A stretch of DNA of 64,000 nt, taken from contig VCAZ01000003.1 of NCBI GenBank assembly GCA_005784505.1, positions 11,009,527-11,073,526 on the forward strand, written 5' to 3'. The notes under the pieces are model-generated. The model worked only from the letters and a program-made list of their open reading frames with translations, did no database searches and had not been told where the DNA came from. Positions within the stretch are counted from its first letter, which is position 1. Each line of letters begins with the position of its first letter. Below, in pieces: positions 25,019 through 64,000 of this stretch. Made by a program: the position numbers and the translations under genes. Source of the DNA: Bagarius yarrelli (lineage: Eukaryota > Chordata > Actinopteri > Siluriformes > Sisoridae).

Positions 25019-25475
25019 ACTTGACTTAAAAGAGAAAGCGGTAGGTGATTCGTATAAGATAATTGCTTTTATATTTGGTGTACGTGACGCCATGTGATAA
25101 ACTGTATAATGAAGGGTATACTATACATTGTGATACATTTTGATACAAGTCCGATCTACGGAAGCCGAGGTGGGCTGGTCCACCTACATAAAGGGGAAAC
25201 TGTGAGAAAAATGCGTTATCACATATACATATATTATTATTATTATTTACACTTTATTTTCGAAAATGTATATTTCAAAATAGTATGAATTTAACAAAAA
25301 ATATACACATTTTCAGATTTTCACTAACAACAACTGTAGCATGGCCTGGTCACTTTTTTTTAAGATAGTAGGACACAAGCTGATTTGTTTAATCTGGTTT
25401 AAACAAATTTATTTCGTTAATTTATTTCGTAGACTTCGTGTTACTTGTCAAATTATTATTATAATAATGACGATT
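24510..25475. promoter_or_regulatory. divergent promoter interval between mcrs1 and the small plus-strand gene
   Basis: This 966-bp interval separates the mcrs1 start from the start of the candidate gene at 25476, so it must hold the mcrs1 promoter and perhaps both. I see no TATA box in a convincing place. An (AAAT)n run lies at 24986-25019. Confidence 0.4.
24986..25019 (+). repeat. (AAAT)n microsatellite
   Basis: About eight uninterrupted tetranucleotide units upstream of mcrs1. Confidence 0.9.
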
Positions 25476-26389
25476 ATGTCTGTAGCTGCACGGTTCCTCC
25501 TAACAGCTGTACAGATGTGGGGTGGTGTACTGGAAGCTGGTAAGACCAACTTTACCGTCAGCGCACGCTTAGCGACTGAAAGATTTTCCACAAGGGGGCG
25601 CTCCTAACGCTCTGATCGCCTTAAACGTAAAAGCTCAAGATGTGGCATTATTAAATATTTTACAGTAAATATATATTATTGTACATATTTTTTAAAGTAT
25701 CTTTAAAATATAAGCTGGTCGATGTTGTTTTTTTGGCCTTTGCTGTCAGTTTACGATATTTAAAAGCTTTAAAATGGTTTTAAACATTATTTAAATCAAT
25801 GAAAATATCGGCATCAATCTAGTGATATAGAATAAATGACAACACATTTCTATCTTTTTATTTGTATTCTGCGTTAAAAATACAATTCAGCCATTTTCAG
25901 GACACTTCTACAGGCTTCGTGACGCGGATATAATTATGACCACTAGATGGCGACATAGTTCTTTATTGTGTTTATAACGGGTTTCGACTTGACCTGGTGT
26001 TAAAAGAACTACATTTTTTCTTCTTAAAAATTAAGCCTGTCAAAAAACAGTAATAAAATGATGATGATGATGATGATGATGATTACAATTACAATTTGTT
26101 TGAACATAAACTCAGGTTAGTTTTTTACTTTATATTATTATACTTTGTGTTTATACTTGGTACTCGGTAGAAGGTTCAACTAATTGGGTGACACTAAATA
26201 TAATTACATTTTTTAAATTTACTATTTTTTAAAACCCAGGATATATAAACAGTATATTTAACCTGTACTGTACTAATGATCTTTCACATCTGGAGATTAA
26301 TACAGCATTTATAATATATTTAGATTTAACCCCGTATGACAATGTAGGCTGGAAGACCACGATTGACTAGTGTATTTAATGATAATAAC

Positions 26390-26429
<40 letters not shown>

Positions 26430-28109
26430 TATAAAACACTACTACTTTTACTACTACTAATAATAGTAATAATACTTCCGCTTCATCTTCTTCTTCTCCT
26501 TAATATGCATAAATGCTATAAATAATATAGCAAACATTATATTTTAAATATGAATATTATAAAACACAAATAATAATAATTATTAAATAAAAATGAATAA
26601 CTATTTTATATAATTGTGTATAATGAAAATACAATGATAATGATAATAATAATTATTATAATAATTATTATTGTTCCATAAATTAAATCTTTATGTAATA
26701 TACTGTATCAGACATGTTTTCGTCACTGGGCTTTGCAGTTTATAGCGCTGCTGCTTTGCTGATTCCTGTCCCAGCAGTTGCGTCTGTGTCACTGGCGTCT
26801 GCTTTCCTGCTCTGTTTGTGTGTCAAAGCCAGATTTGCGTCTGGGACAAATTTTCTGAAAATGAGCTGCTAAGTTTTTGGCTATCTGTGCTGCAATAAGA
26901 GTTTCATTACAGTTTGAAATGATACAGTAGATGTCTGGGGTTACTTTCTGAGAAGTGATTGAAAATGAGTGATGTGTGGAGTAGATGAGGTCGTCCTGTC
27001 TACAAAGATCAGCATCAGAGAGCAGAGTTTGTTTGAAAAGTTTATAGTCTGCTTTTTCAAGAGGAATGTGTCATGACTCAGGAAAAACATGAACATGTGC
27101 AGATTTTAAGCCCATTTACTGTATAAGCATGATGAACTCTATAATCCCCCGAGTTTCTTAACAAAAACAGCTGTGATGTGTGTGTGTGTGTTTTCTCAGA
27201 AAACTGTTGTTGGAAGATAAGAGGAACTGTTTGAGATGAGAACAAGAGGAAAATGTTTGGACTACTTTCTGTTTTAGATCAGGTCCAGTGCCGCAGACGT
27301 TGTTACTCTTTTATGGGTTTTTTTTTTCATGTTTATGTTGGTACGATTTTTTGTCTAATTCTTATAATGTTTTTCTTATTAATAACTCGAAATGTTTGCA
27401 GAGCTGAAGAAGTCTATTTTTTTTGGCAATAATATTAACACTTCTTCCCAAAAAATGAGTAACAATGGGTGAATAGATAGTCTTATATAAGACAGTCATA
27501 TAATAATAATAATGATATAATTGTTATTATTATCACACAAATGTACATAAACATGCATTAATATATATATATATATTCCTGTAATATACCACATTAAAAT
27601 ATTTATATAAATAAATAAAAAATAATGTACATTTAAAAAGAATAAATGTTTTTGTTTAATGCAATTAGTATATGTATAATGATATTAGGATCTAAAGTCG
27701 AAAATTTTTTTAATGATGAATTTATATAATTTATAATAAGCATTTGTTAAGTTAATTTTGTTTATTTTTATAACTGAATAAAGTTCTAAATACAATTTAA
27801 TTGTATTAAATTTGTTGATTTCATTAATTAATTAATTGATTGTTTATAATATTTCTTATTTATTATGCAACTTCATTTAGTCAGTTTGGTTTTATTTCTA
27901 AAGTTCTTTTCTGTAAAGTTTAAAGTATATACAGGCTTTTTTTAGGGACTGAAAGGCTTCAGCTGACAGAGTGGCGTCTTCCACTCCATCGCAATTATAT
28001 ACAGTTGTGCCAAAGCCAACAGTTTCCACAGTTTCATGAAATGTGGGTGAACAACTGCTATCAGTGGAAGAAGGAACCGGTCTACGCCCTGACCTACCGC
28101 ATCCTGTAG
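25476..28109 (+). CDS. candidate two-exon gene, 75-aa protein of unknown function
   Basis: I do not recognise this protein. Exon 1 (25476-25539) opens at an ATG with A at -3 and encodes MSVAARFLLTAVQMWGGVLEA before CTG/gtaaga. Exon 2 (27946-28109) follows a tttttttag acceptor and encodes TERLQLTEWRLPLHRNYIQ to the C-terminus PVYALTYRIL-stop. Phases match (1 at both ends). Both exons are clearly less AT-rich than the intron, and AATAAA hexamers begin 268 nt after the stop. The N-terminus is hydrophobic with one Arg and no acid in its first 19 residues, so mitochondrial import or a membrane anchor is possible; the rest is rich in W, Y, Q and R, with Cys in LCQ and NNCYQW. In-frame ATGs upstream (25341, 25467) are possible starts. 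Splicing is inferred, and a further exon in between cannot be excluded. Confidence 0.55.
25588..25604 (+). promoter_or_regulatory. CTCF-like motif 1
   Basis: CCACAAGGGGGCGCTCC agrees with the vertebrate CTCF core consensus (CCACNAGGGGGCGC). It lies 48 bases into the intron of the candidate small gene. Confidence 0.6.
25940..25955 (+). promoter_or_regulatory. CTCF-like motif 2
   Basis: CCACTAGATGGCGACA is another good match to the CTCF core, in the same orientation as motif 1 and about 350 bp from it. Confidence 0.55.
26059..26083 (+). repeat. (GAT)n microsatellite
   Basis: About eight GAT units in the intron of the candidate small gene. Confidence 0.9.
26388..26431 (+). repeat. (AAT)n microsatellite
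   Basis: About 14 AAT units; the surrounding 26000-26700 is very AT-rich with further short runs of the same motif. Confidence 0.92.
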
Positions 28110-28376
28110 ACTGAGTGAGGAGCTGAGTCGGAACTACAGAAGGGCTTTTACTGCACTGTCCTAATGCACACTGGAAAAAAAGACAGTTTTGTTGGCCTTC
28201 TCATAGAGACAGACATTATAAAACTGGTCTGAGCTCGACTGCCAGACTTCCTCTATTTGACCTTGTGCTTGTACCGTGTACAATCGGAAATGTCTACATA
28301 CTGCTGGAATGTTACAGGACTGGGTTTGTGGCTCAATTTGGATATTGAATATAAACGCTAGAAACGAAGAAGCGTA

Positions 28377-28394
28377 AATAAATAAATAAATAAA
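28377..28394 (+). other. poly(A) signal cluster of the candidate small gene
   Basis: Overlapping AATAAA hexamers in an AAAT run, 268 nt downstream of the stop at 28109 and on the same strand. Being part of a simple repeat, they are weaker evidence than a lone signal. Confidence 0.4.
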
Positions 28395-28904
28395 TATATA
28401 CACAGTGCAGTCTCGTTATCAATGATTATGTCAAGTTTTTTCCTCTGGTGTTTGTGTGGTGAGATGGGACACATAACTGTTGATGATTGGTGTGTGTGTG
28501 TGTGTGTGTGTTAAAGGGTAAAAGACAACCACATAACTGATGATAATTGGCTTAGAGTAAAGTTTGCTAACCAAAGGCAGGTAGTAGTGCGGGTGTTCAC
28601 ACACAAGCATGCACAGTCATACACCAACGACAACAGCTTGGTCTGAAATCACATACTACTTAAGTACGTACTACATTTAATTAAGTACGTACTTACCGAG
28701 CATTAAAAAATTACGTTCTATTTAGTATGGCATGGTTACGGGTAGTATGACTGAAATTCGGATGTACTACAGGAATCAGAGTGATGGCAAGTCCAACAAG
28801 TTTAATGACAGCTTTAGTAAACTGGAAGTATAAACACTTCTTTTCCCTCAGTGAGGAAAAGACAAGACTGTTGATGTAACGTCCACCTTATGACCGGGAA
28901 GAAA

Positions 28905-29180
28905 GAGTCTGTCCACGTCGATGGCAAGTAATTGTAATCTACTGCATCAACTCACATCGACACATGACACCACACATGGTAGTGGATACTATAGTGTCGA
29001 TTAGTGTACAGTGATTTATCATAGTCTTTTATTTTATTTATTTATAGTCATTTCATTTATTTAACTTATTTAATATTGAGGGCATTAAAGTTATTTGAAA
29101 TGAGGTACTTTTTATAATGATGTAACTCAGTTAATAATTGTGAGAAGTAGCTACTTACTATAATTAATTACTTTAAAGTA
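28905..29180 (-). mobile_element. hAT-like element remnant of the 'cagtgttggg' family
   Basis: Read on the minus strand, tgagttacatcattataaaa, gattagtgtac (plus sense) and ggcaagtaatt match words in the copy at 53308-53660 in the same order. No intact ends remain here. Confidence 0.5.
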
Positions 29181-29359
29181 ATGTGGTCATCATTCTATTA
29201 CGCTTCAGACGAGTTTCAAAGGAATGGAAACCGAAACTTCATCAAAAAGTCTGAAAAAGAGATAATAATGAAAAAAAAAAGAAAAAAAAAGATTTAGTGA
29301 TTAATTATTATTGTATTTTGAATACAGAACTGAAGTTGAGGGGATGAGAGAATTTGAGA

Positions 29360-29720
29360 TGTGTTTTTTAATGGCAGGGGACAACAGACTCAAAGTATCA
29401 TATAAACCAGCGCAGGCCAGGAAAAACTACTCATTACAGGCTAAACGATAAATGATAAATGAGCATCCGCAGTTATCGTTGGCTTTTCAAAGGCACCTTA
29501 TGATTAAATTGGAAGGAAACTCGACAATCATCAAAGTCCAAAGCGCCGCTGATTGCTGTTTAATTGTCCATACTTGTTATTAAGTGTCTGCAGGATGCAC
29601 ATGTGTGACAATGGAGGCGCCTGAGCACTGATCAGTGATGATTACATAGCGGGGAGCTCTATTAGCAGCTATTCAAACGAAGCAAATCGCACAGGGAAAC
29701 TTATGATCACTGCTTCGTTA
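29360..29720. other. possible conserved non-coding element
   Basis: Repeat-free, non-coding DNA of mixed composition with homeodomain-type words (ctgtttaattgtccatac, atgattaaattgg), unlike the AT-rich DNA around it. Conservation cannot be tested here; it is only a candidate enhancer between the small gene and ephb2. Confidence 0.25.
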
Positions 29721-32700
29721 GGTTTACAATTTCCTTTCGGTGCGAATTTGACCGAGACGCAATCTCTTAAAAATGATCCTGAAAAGAAATGGTGTATGCA
29801 AGAAAAAGGTACTCGTGTGCCGAATGTTTCGCATGGCAGGAAACGCAAGGGGCTATTTATCCGTTATAAATTACTTGTTAAATTTTTGTTTCTAATCCGG
29901 GGCTTTTCCAGTAGAGCTGTCTCAGGTGGACAATCAGCCAGACCTTCGATCTCGACTACACGCTAAAGATCTGGCGGCTTTGCTGTTGCTCCTTGTGGTG
30001 TTTAACAGGGCGTAAAAAGGGTCGCATGGGTGGGCTGGATTAAACCAGAAGAGCTGTTGGACTGTCATCAGGTTCCCGATGGTGAACTCCTGAACTTGCT
30101 TAGCCTTCGTCTTTTTTTTTATTTTTATAAGACATGCCACTCTTGGGGAGGTGACTCAGGGGTCAGCAGGCTTTCACACGTGGAGCTGCTAACGAGAGTA
30201 AAGAGAGATGTGAGTAGACGTTGGAGGCCAGCGTGAGGGAGGGATGGACCAGTGTAGTTCAACCTCCCCCTCCATGATAAAGCACAAATAGGGACGCTAG
30301 CACAAAAGCTACTGTGGCGTTAGCTAGTATGCGACGTGAACCGATGCAGACAAGCTCACATGCTCCTCAGTCATTGTAGTGACATTTCCAGGAAATCCAC
30401 AAAGAAAGCTTGAAATGTTACATTGATGTAAGAAAGGGACATCAGACGCAGGTTTATAACAGATCTCATTTCACTTTTAATGAGGAGTCAAATCGGGCTT
30501 TTTTTTCTGCGTTTTTAGAAAATAAACCAATAACAATATTACAAATAATGAAATTGTTACATCATTCACAGGGTTACAGTCAAATCTACATTTTATACAT
30601 CAAAAACAGGACCTCCCATGTGTGTGTCACAGTGGTCAGGGTGGACAGAGCTCTAGGTGAGTCCTGCCTGTCTGAGGGAGATTTGTCCCCCTGTCCTGCA
30701 TGCAGTATCAGGACTGAAACAAAGGGACGCTCTATCACAGCCATTCTACAGTATTGCCATCCAGACACTAGAGGGCACAGTTATGCTACGGACAGCGACT
30801 CCAGGTTTAGAAGCCATTTTCTCTTCTAAACACTTTGAGCCGTGCTTGTAGGACACAGGCCGCACCAGAGAGTGAGAGAGAACGACAGAAGGAGCCAGGG
30901 ACATCTTGTGTTTACATTCACTGCTCGTTGTAACACTCTGGTTTTTTGCTTGCGATTTACAACTGGCACACAGTTGGTGAATGGTTCTGCAAAGAACAAG
31001 AGCATATGCCGTTCACAGCTTGCAGTCACTCCGATTTTAGCAAAAGGGTTTATACACTGAGCAAAGTGATACGAAATAGCGGTGAGAGAGGAGAAATGTC
31101 CATGCTTATGATGCACACACGGCACAACTGTCACCGCCTTAATAACGCTGTTAGTTATTGTAATAACGGCTTTGTAACCTGTGGCTGTTTAGTTTGTTTA
31201 AACATGCCTTTGAGTTGAACAAATGACATCTTGCTGATCAGCTATTGGGGAATTAGCCTGACTAGCGTAAAATGACAAATAACCTAGAAATTTCACCGTC
31301 TGTATGTTATGGTTCTGTGGTGAGGCAATCCGGTAAAACAGCCAATACATACAAGTCGCTCGCTGGCTCTGCATTCTAATCTCTCACACTCTTACAATCA
31401 CATCTCATTTATTTCGACTAGGAAGTTTACATAGCATCCTGGAAAAATCAAAAGATGGACAGCCTATGAAACTGACAGATGAATAAAAACAGTTGGACTC
31501 CTGCAGAGCGCTAAACTTTAGTTCTAGTAGTTAAAACACACTGGGACAAAAACAATTTCCTTCTATCAATAAGATTGACTGTTTGGGTTAACACTGAGTC
31601 GCTAGAGAGTTTTTTTTAAAGAGAATACGGGCTATGGACCCCTTTTGCTGATTAGCAAAAAAAAAAGAAAAGACTTTAAAAGACTAAACAGACAGGAATA
31701 AAGAAGAGTGCTGTCACATTGTGCCTGAGGAGAGTAAGGTGCACCTTTACACCCACAAAACGTACCACAAATTATAAGACCTTCACTAAGATATCAGGTG
31801 AAAATGTCAGGGAAAAAAACCCCATAACATTAATATGTTTTATTTCCCATTAGGACATAACACACATATAAGTATCAATCCTGTTTCTAGACATTCAAAG
31901 CTTAAAATAACAGATACAAGCTTATATCTTTTTTTTTTTTTATTATTATAACAATTAATTGTTATATTTAACTGAATTGTTTTAAGAACAGTTCAAACAA
32001 TTTATTTACCTTTTTATTTGTTTTATAAAAAGTAATACACACCCCCCCCCCCCCCAAGTACTATACCATTTTAGGCTCCCAGTTAGTTTCAATGTCTAGA
32101 AACATGATTATGAATCTCATATGTTTGTTTTAATGTTTGTCTGATAATAGAAAATATTAGATTACGTTTGCTCACCCATTAAAGTTTCTTCCAATTTTTT
32201 TGTTCCACTTTATTTCCTTGAAACAAATCAATTCTTGGAAAACGACTATAAACACTAAGACTCTTGAGAAGTCTTTTCAGCTCATTTGAACTGAAGTGCA
32301 TTCTTTTAGCCGGAGTTAATAAACACTGCTTTACTTTTCAGATGCAGAAGTGGTATTAATACTACAGCAATAATAACATTACACTTCTACGCAAGCGGAC
32401 TTCAGACTTATCTCTTTTCACTGTGCAACTGAAATTCAAACATGATGCAGTCACTCAGCTCTCGAATGCAAAATCAGAGTTGGTATGCAAACAGAGACGA
32501 AAAATAGCAGGAAAAGGGTTCTATTATTAGGAAGACGAAATGCCATTAATTATCAGAGCACTGGAGCAAACCAGATTTGCAAAAGTGTTTTGACCATTAG
32601 TCATGCTGATTCATACTTACATATTAAATAAATAATAACCTATTAACTATTCCTAAAAAAATGACCTGGATAGATAAAAAAATGATGACATGTATGCCCA

Positions 32701-32755
32701 GTGGAGATTTATGCCCAGTGGAGATGAAATAAGCATTTAAAATATACTGTATATT
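29721..32755. other. intergenic DNA without recognised genes
   Basis: Open frames here (for example 30410-30829 on the plus strand) overlap others on the opposite strand and match no family I know. A CTCF-like word (ACACTAGAGGGCACAG) lies at 30765-30780. A C15 run sits near 32043. Confidence 0.4.
30765..30780 (+). promoter_or_regulatory. CTCF-like motif 3
   Basis: ACACTAGAGGGCACAG fits the CTCF core reasonably, same orientation as motifs 1 and 2. Single-motif evidence only. Confidence 0.4.
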
Positions 32756-32756
32756 A

Positions 32757-33254
32757 GGGGTGCACCGATACCATTTTTAAAGTACGGATAGCGATATTTT
32801 TTTTCTTGGTACCCACTGATACTGATACCTGAATTTTTTTGGGATTTGGGATTATTTGCATGACTGTTTGGTTATCTCTTGCCAATTTCTCTCGTTCTCC
32901 AAGTGTTTGCTTTCAAGCGCTAACATTACTGCTACCGGTAAATTCTCTGCGTTCACGTTGACGTTCTAATTTCAGATGTTTTATCAGATTATACGTTTAT
33001 AAATACTTTTTTAAACTTATTGTTTACCTCTTGAACAAAGTTTGCAGTCTGCCCTGTGTGTATTTTCATTATTTATTTAAAAAATAATTCCACACCCCTG
33101 ATCCTGACATTCTTTCGCTTCTGAGGCTCCTGTGCACTAAAAGTTTTGTCAACATCATCACAAGAGTTATCGGTCTTTGGTATCGGAGTGTTTTTACGAG
33201 TATGAGTACATAAGCTCAGTATCGGGACAGATACTGATACCAGTGTTATATACA
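32757..33254. mobile_element. decayed transposon of the 'gtgcaccgatacc' type
   Basis: Starts ggggtgcaccgatacc and ends with cagatactgataccagtg, with more gatac words inside, as in a repeat family common in fish. Flanking 8-bp copies of gtatatta (32749-32756 and 33255-33262) could be a target duplication, though in AT-rich DNA this is weak. Confidence 0.45.
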
Positions 33255-33825
33255 GTATATTAGCTGGCCAAGAACAGCATGACAGCACTAAAGATAAGCA
33301 AAAATTCCAATGGAACAATTCATAAAATGGAAACAAATGAAGATGCATCTGTGGTCAGAACATCGGCGCCAGATGAGCACTGTGCTGTATTAATCCGTTC
33401 ACGGCGCTCCACTCTGAAGAACTGAATCAGCCAGCAGAGCTTATGTGAACTGAAGTGTGGTCAAAGTGACTAGCTGCTCGGTACCCAGGGGTTTTAAATG
33501 TATTAAAGATGTACGTCAACCCTGAGGTTACGCAGCGGAGGAAGTCTCTGGTGAGCTGAGCTAGACAAAGTGTAATTGAGCACTGTTAACCACAAGTGAC
33601 CTCCATGCCAGGACATGCACACACACCACACACACACACAGCTGGAGGTGGCTGTGGTTTTCGTGTCTGTTCAGTATCTTCCACACTGCTTACCAGGACC
33701 CTTCTAAAGGATAGATTCCACAGATCCTGGATTTACCAGCTCTTAATTCATTTTTAACAACAAAATTCTGTACACTAAAATCCAACATGTATTTCTTACA
33801 TGGATATTTACATTTTTTTTAAAGT

Positions 33826-35339
33826 TTTATTCTCTATATGCGAAGAAGGCAGACATCTTGAGTACCACTGGAGACCTACTGTTTCAGGGATGTATATGAG
33901 TTTCTGTAAGTGTTTTTGCCACTGTACCATATGATAATAATAATAATAATAATAATAATAATATCATGACCAGTAAAACCATTGGAACAATATGCACATG
34001 TACATAGTACCAACTTGATGAAAAATGATGCTGAAAAGAACCTCCTAAAGGCCTCGTTTAATTCTGTGCTGAAATCTTAGAAGATGAAACTGTAAAAAAA
34101 ACCTGTGTATATTCAGGGTCCTTCTATGTAAATAATTATTATTAAAAATAATAATAATAATAATAATAAAAAACCCTAAGCAATTCTGTTATCTCTAAAT
34201 GTTTAAAGGGAATCAATACATAATGTATGATAAACTAAATTATTGAAATCCACAACAAACTGTTGATCTAAAACAGGGAAAAAAAACATGAACAATCATT
34301 AAACATGAATCACCTGAAAAAGAAAGTCACACACTTGATGACCGCATTGACAATGTCCCGATGTCAAGTGTATCTGATATGTACAGAAGGATCTACGTAC
34401 TGTGAGGAAGGACACAACGATGTCCTATTTGGCAGGTTATGATGTGTAGAAAAGAAAAAAAAAGAATGATGGTCTTTTTTTCTATGGTAACTGGAAGCAG
34501 AGGAAATCTTTATCACAAAGTCAACACCGTCAATGAGATTACTATTTAGGAGAAAAGACCTTTTTGTTTTAGTGTTTTTGTTTTTTTGTGTTTGCTTTGG
34601 GTGTTTCAAACAGGTATGTATTTTTTTCATCGTAGAAATAATGGCAGTCATGAGGAAGTTTTCCATTTAATGGTGTTCATCTCCTTTTGTCTGCCTTCTT
34701 GATGGCACAGGAATTATAGTTCCGTGTTTTGTTTTCCATTTGAAGCCTCTAAGTAGGTAGTCATTGTTCCTAGTGAATGAGTACCACAATAAAACAGAAT
34801 AACAGAGCACACCGCATGATGACGTACCTTTCTGTTCATTGTTTCTTTTTTTGCCCTTTTAAAGGGTAGCCTTTTATCGAAATCCGTCTTTAGTTTTAAA
34901 CGTATCTATATTTATCATATAGATTCTCTCTGTTTATGTCGCCTTAAAAAATCTTTAGAAAAAGATAATTAAAAATAACATAGATGTCGAAAGATTTAAT
35001 AACCGTAAGGAAGTAAGAGCAAAAAATAAAGGACCATGCTCTCGGTTGATGAAAATTCTTCCTTGCTATGTTTTGGCAGTCGTGACCAATAACGGAGGGG
35101 GCAGAAGGGTTTCTGATGTAAGTGGAACGGCACTGTTGTGTTGTTAGCCCACAAGGCTGGCTGGGTGTTTTGAAGGGGAACAAGAACTACCTGGAGGGCA
35201 GGGTAAAGAAGCAGCAGAGAAACAGAGGATTCTCTTGGAAAAAATTATGGCCTTGAGAGAAAAATCCGGCTCAGCACACGTCCACCTCCATTTGTCCACA
35301 TGTCTCTCCTGCTTCCATGTGCAAGATCAGGCCTGGAGG
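33826..35339 (-). other. ephb2: probable ephb2 3' UTR
   Basis: Non-coding DNA directly after the ephb2 stop. A reverse-strand AATAAA at 33826-33831 is one candidate end, about 1.5 kb from the stop; other ends are possible and the extent is a guess. Confidence 0.3.
33932..33962 (+). repeat. (ATA)n microsatellite
   Basis: About ten units; a second, shorter (TAA)n run is at 34146-34170. Confidence 0.9.
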
Positions 35340-63322
<27,983 letters not shown>

Positions 63323-64000
63323 CTAAAAAAAAATTGCGAGAGACAGAGAGAGAAAGAGAGAGAGACACACACAGTGACAGAGATTAAAAACAGTGAGCAC
63401 ATGATGAATGTTCACAATCGATTTACAGCCAGGCTACACAAACAGTTTAAAGCTAGTCAGAACTGCAGATAAACAATGGAAATAGTGTGACATAGTCCAT
63501 CCAGCCCCAGGCCTGCGGCCAGATAAAAAAAGGACTTCATGACTAAGCTTGTGCACGCTTAGGAACTAGCATGGAACTAAACCAGGCAATTAAAGCAGGG
63601 GAATTTCCAGACATTTCCCTGTCTGTGTGTTTCTTGCATTGTCCCCAGATCTATTCTTCATTGTGCTTTCCTTGTCGCATTGTCCTCAAGAGACAGATAA
63701 AGCCATTTTGCAAATCATTTTCAAATGGTATACAGCTAAAGATGGTGGTTGCTTAGACACTATAAGAAAAGGCCCTGAGCTGAGTTAATGGATTGGGCTG
63801 CGCCTCACAGTCATTAAACATGGCACAGCAGGTCAGATAGAAATGGCTGGGCAACAGCACGACACAGTAGGAGCTGTGTGGGCTTTGGAGGAGTCTGGAT
63901 TTATGGCCCAAGCCTCCGGACTGCACAAACGGCCATCACTAGGGCTGAGCCCCATAAAGAGAAAGGCATCTCCTCTGGCACGTGCTTTTTCAAAAAAAAA
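63323..64000. other. ephb2 intron sequence to window end
   Basis: A GA-rich run at 63337-63366 follows the exon acceptor. The rest, especially 63560-63900, is free of recognised repeats and has no exon I can support; it may contain regulatory DNA. Confidence 0.4.

Noticed and set aside
26714..26872. 52-codon plus-strand frame starting MFSSLGFAVYSAAALL
   Set aside because: It looks signal-peptide-like but has no splice support, no poly(A) signal and no known relative. It could at most be an extra exon of the small gene, which I cannot show.
30410..30829. 139-codon plus-strand frame
   Set aside because: No family, no exon signals, overlapping frames on the other strand; composition like neighbouring non-coding DNA.

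Overview
The window is vertebrate nuclear DNA, almost certainly from a teleost fish. Genes are split by introns with spliceosomal signals, the background is AT-rich with many microsatellites, and the interspersed elements (L2-type LINE with its typical 3' tail, tRNA-derived SINEs, hAT-like and other inverted-repeat elements) are of the kinds that fill fish genomes. I see no bacterial features and no CRISPR array, and I recognised no tRNA or rRNA gene. Exon models were built by hand from open frames, splice signals and similarity to known families; they are not from transcripts.

Layout. (1) 1-76, + strand: last codons of an alpha-tubulin gene with its poly(A) signal near 293. (2) 2368-about 12930, - strand: complete suox (sulfite oxidase), convergent with tubulin; three coding exons, an inferred non-coding first exon at 12817 and a promoter with CRE-like and CCAAT motifs; its large intron holds a broken L2-type LINE. 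(3) 13.0-17.6 kb: intergenic, with a compound CA/TA microsatellite, a nearly full-length inverted-repeat element and a SINE. (4) 17679-24509, - strand: complete 14-exon mcrs1, 475 aa, with two apparent GC-AG introns and a 29-nt microexon. (5) 25476-28109, + strand: a candidate two-exon gene for a 75-aa protein I do not recognise, divergent from mcrs1, with two same-strand CTCF-like motifs in its intron. (6) 28.1-35.3 kb: intergenic, with possible conserved non-coding DNA and decayed transposons. (7) 35340-63322, - strand: the 3' eleven coding exons of ephb2, from the last fibronectin repeat to the PDZ-binding C-terminus; the 5' part lies beyond base 64000.

The genes do not form a pathway: tubulin is cytoskeletal, sulfite oxidase is a mitochondrial sulfur-catabolism enzyme, MCRS1 is a chromatin-complex and spindle protein, and EphB2 is an axon-guidance receptor kinase. 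Their proximity joins material on human chromosomes 12q13 (TUBA1, SUOX, MCRS1) and 1p36 (EPHB2).

I found no convincing new multi-gene system. The observations most worth checking are the unrecognised 75-aa gene, the unusual introns of mcrs1, a NAGNAG acceptor in the ephb2 juxtamembrane exon, and a hAT-like element with an exact 8-bp target duplication and an inverted relative in the same ephb2 intron.
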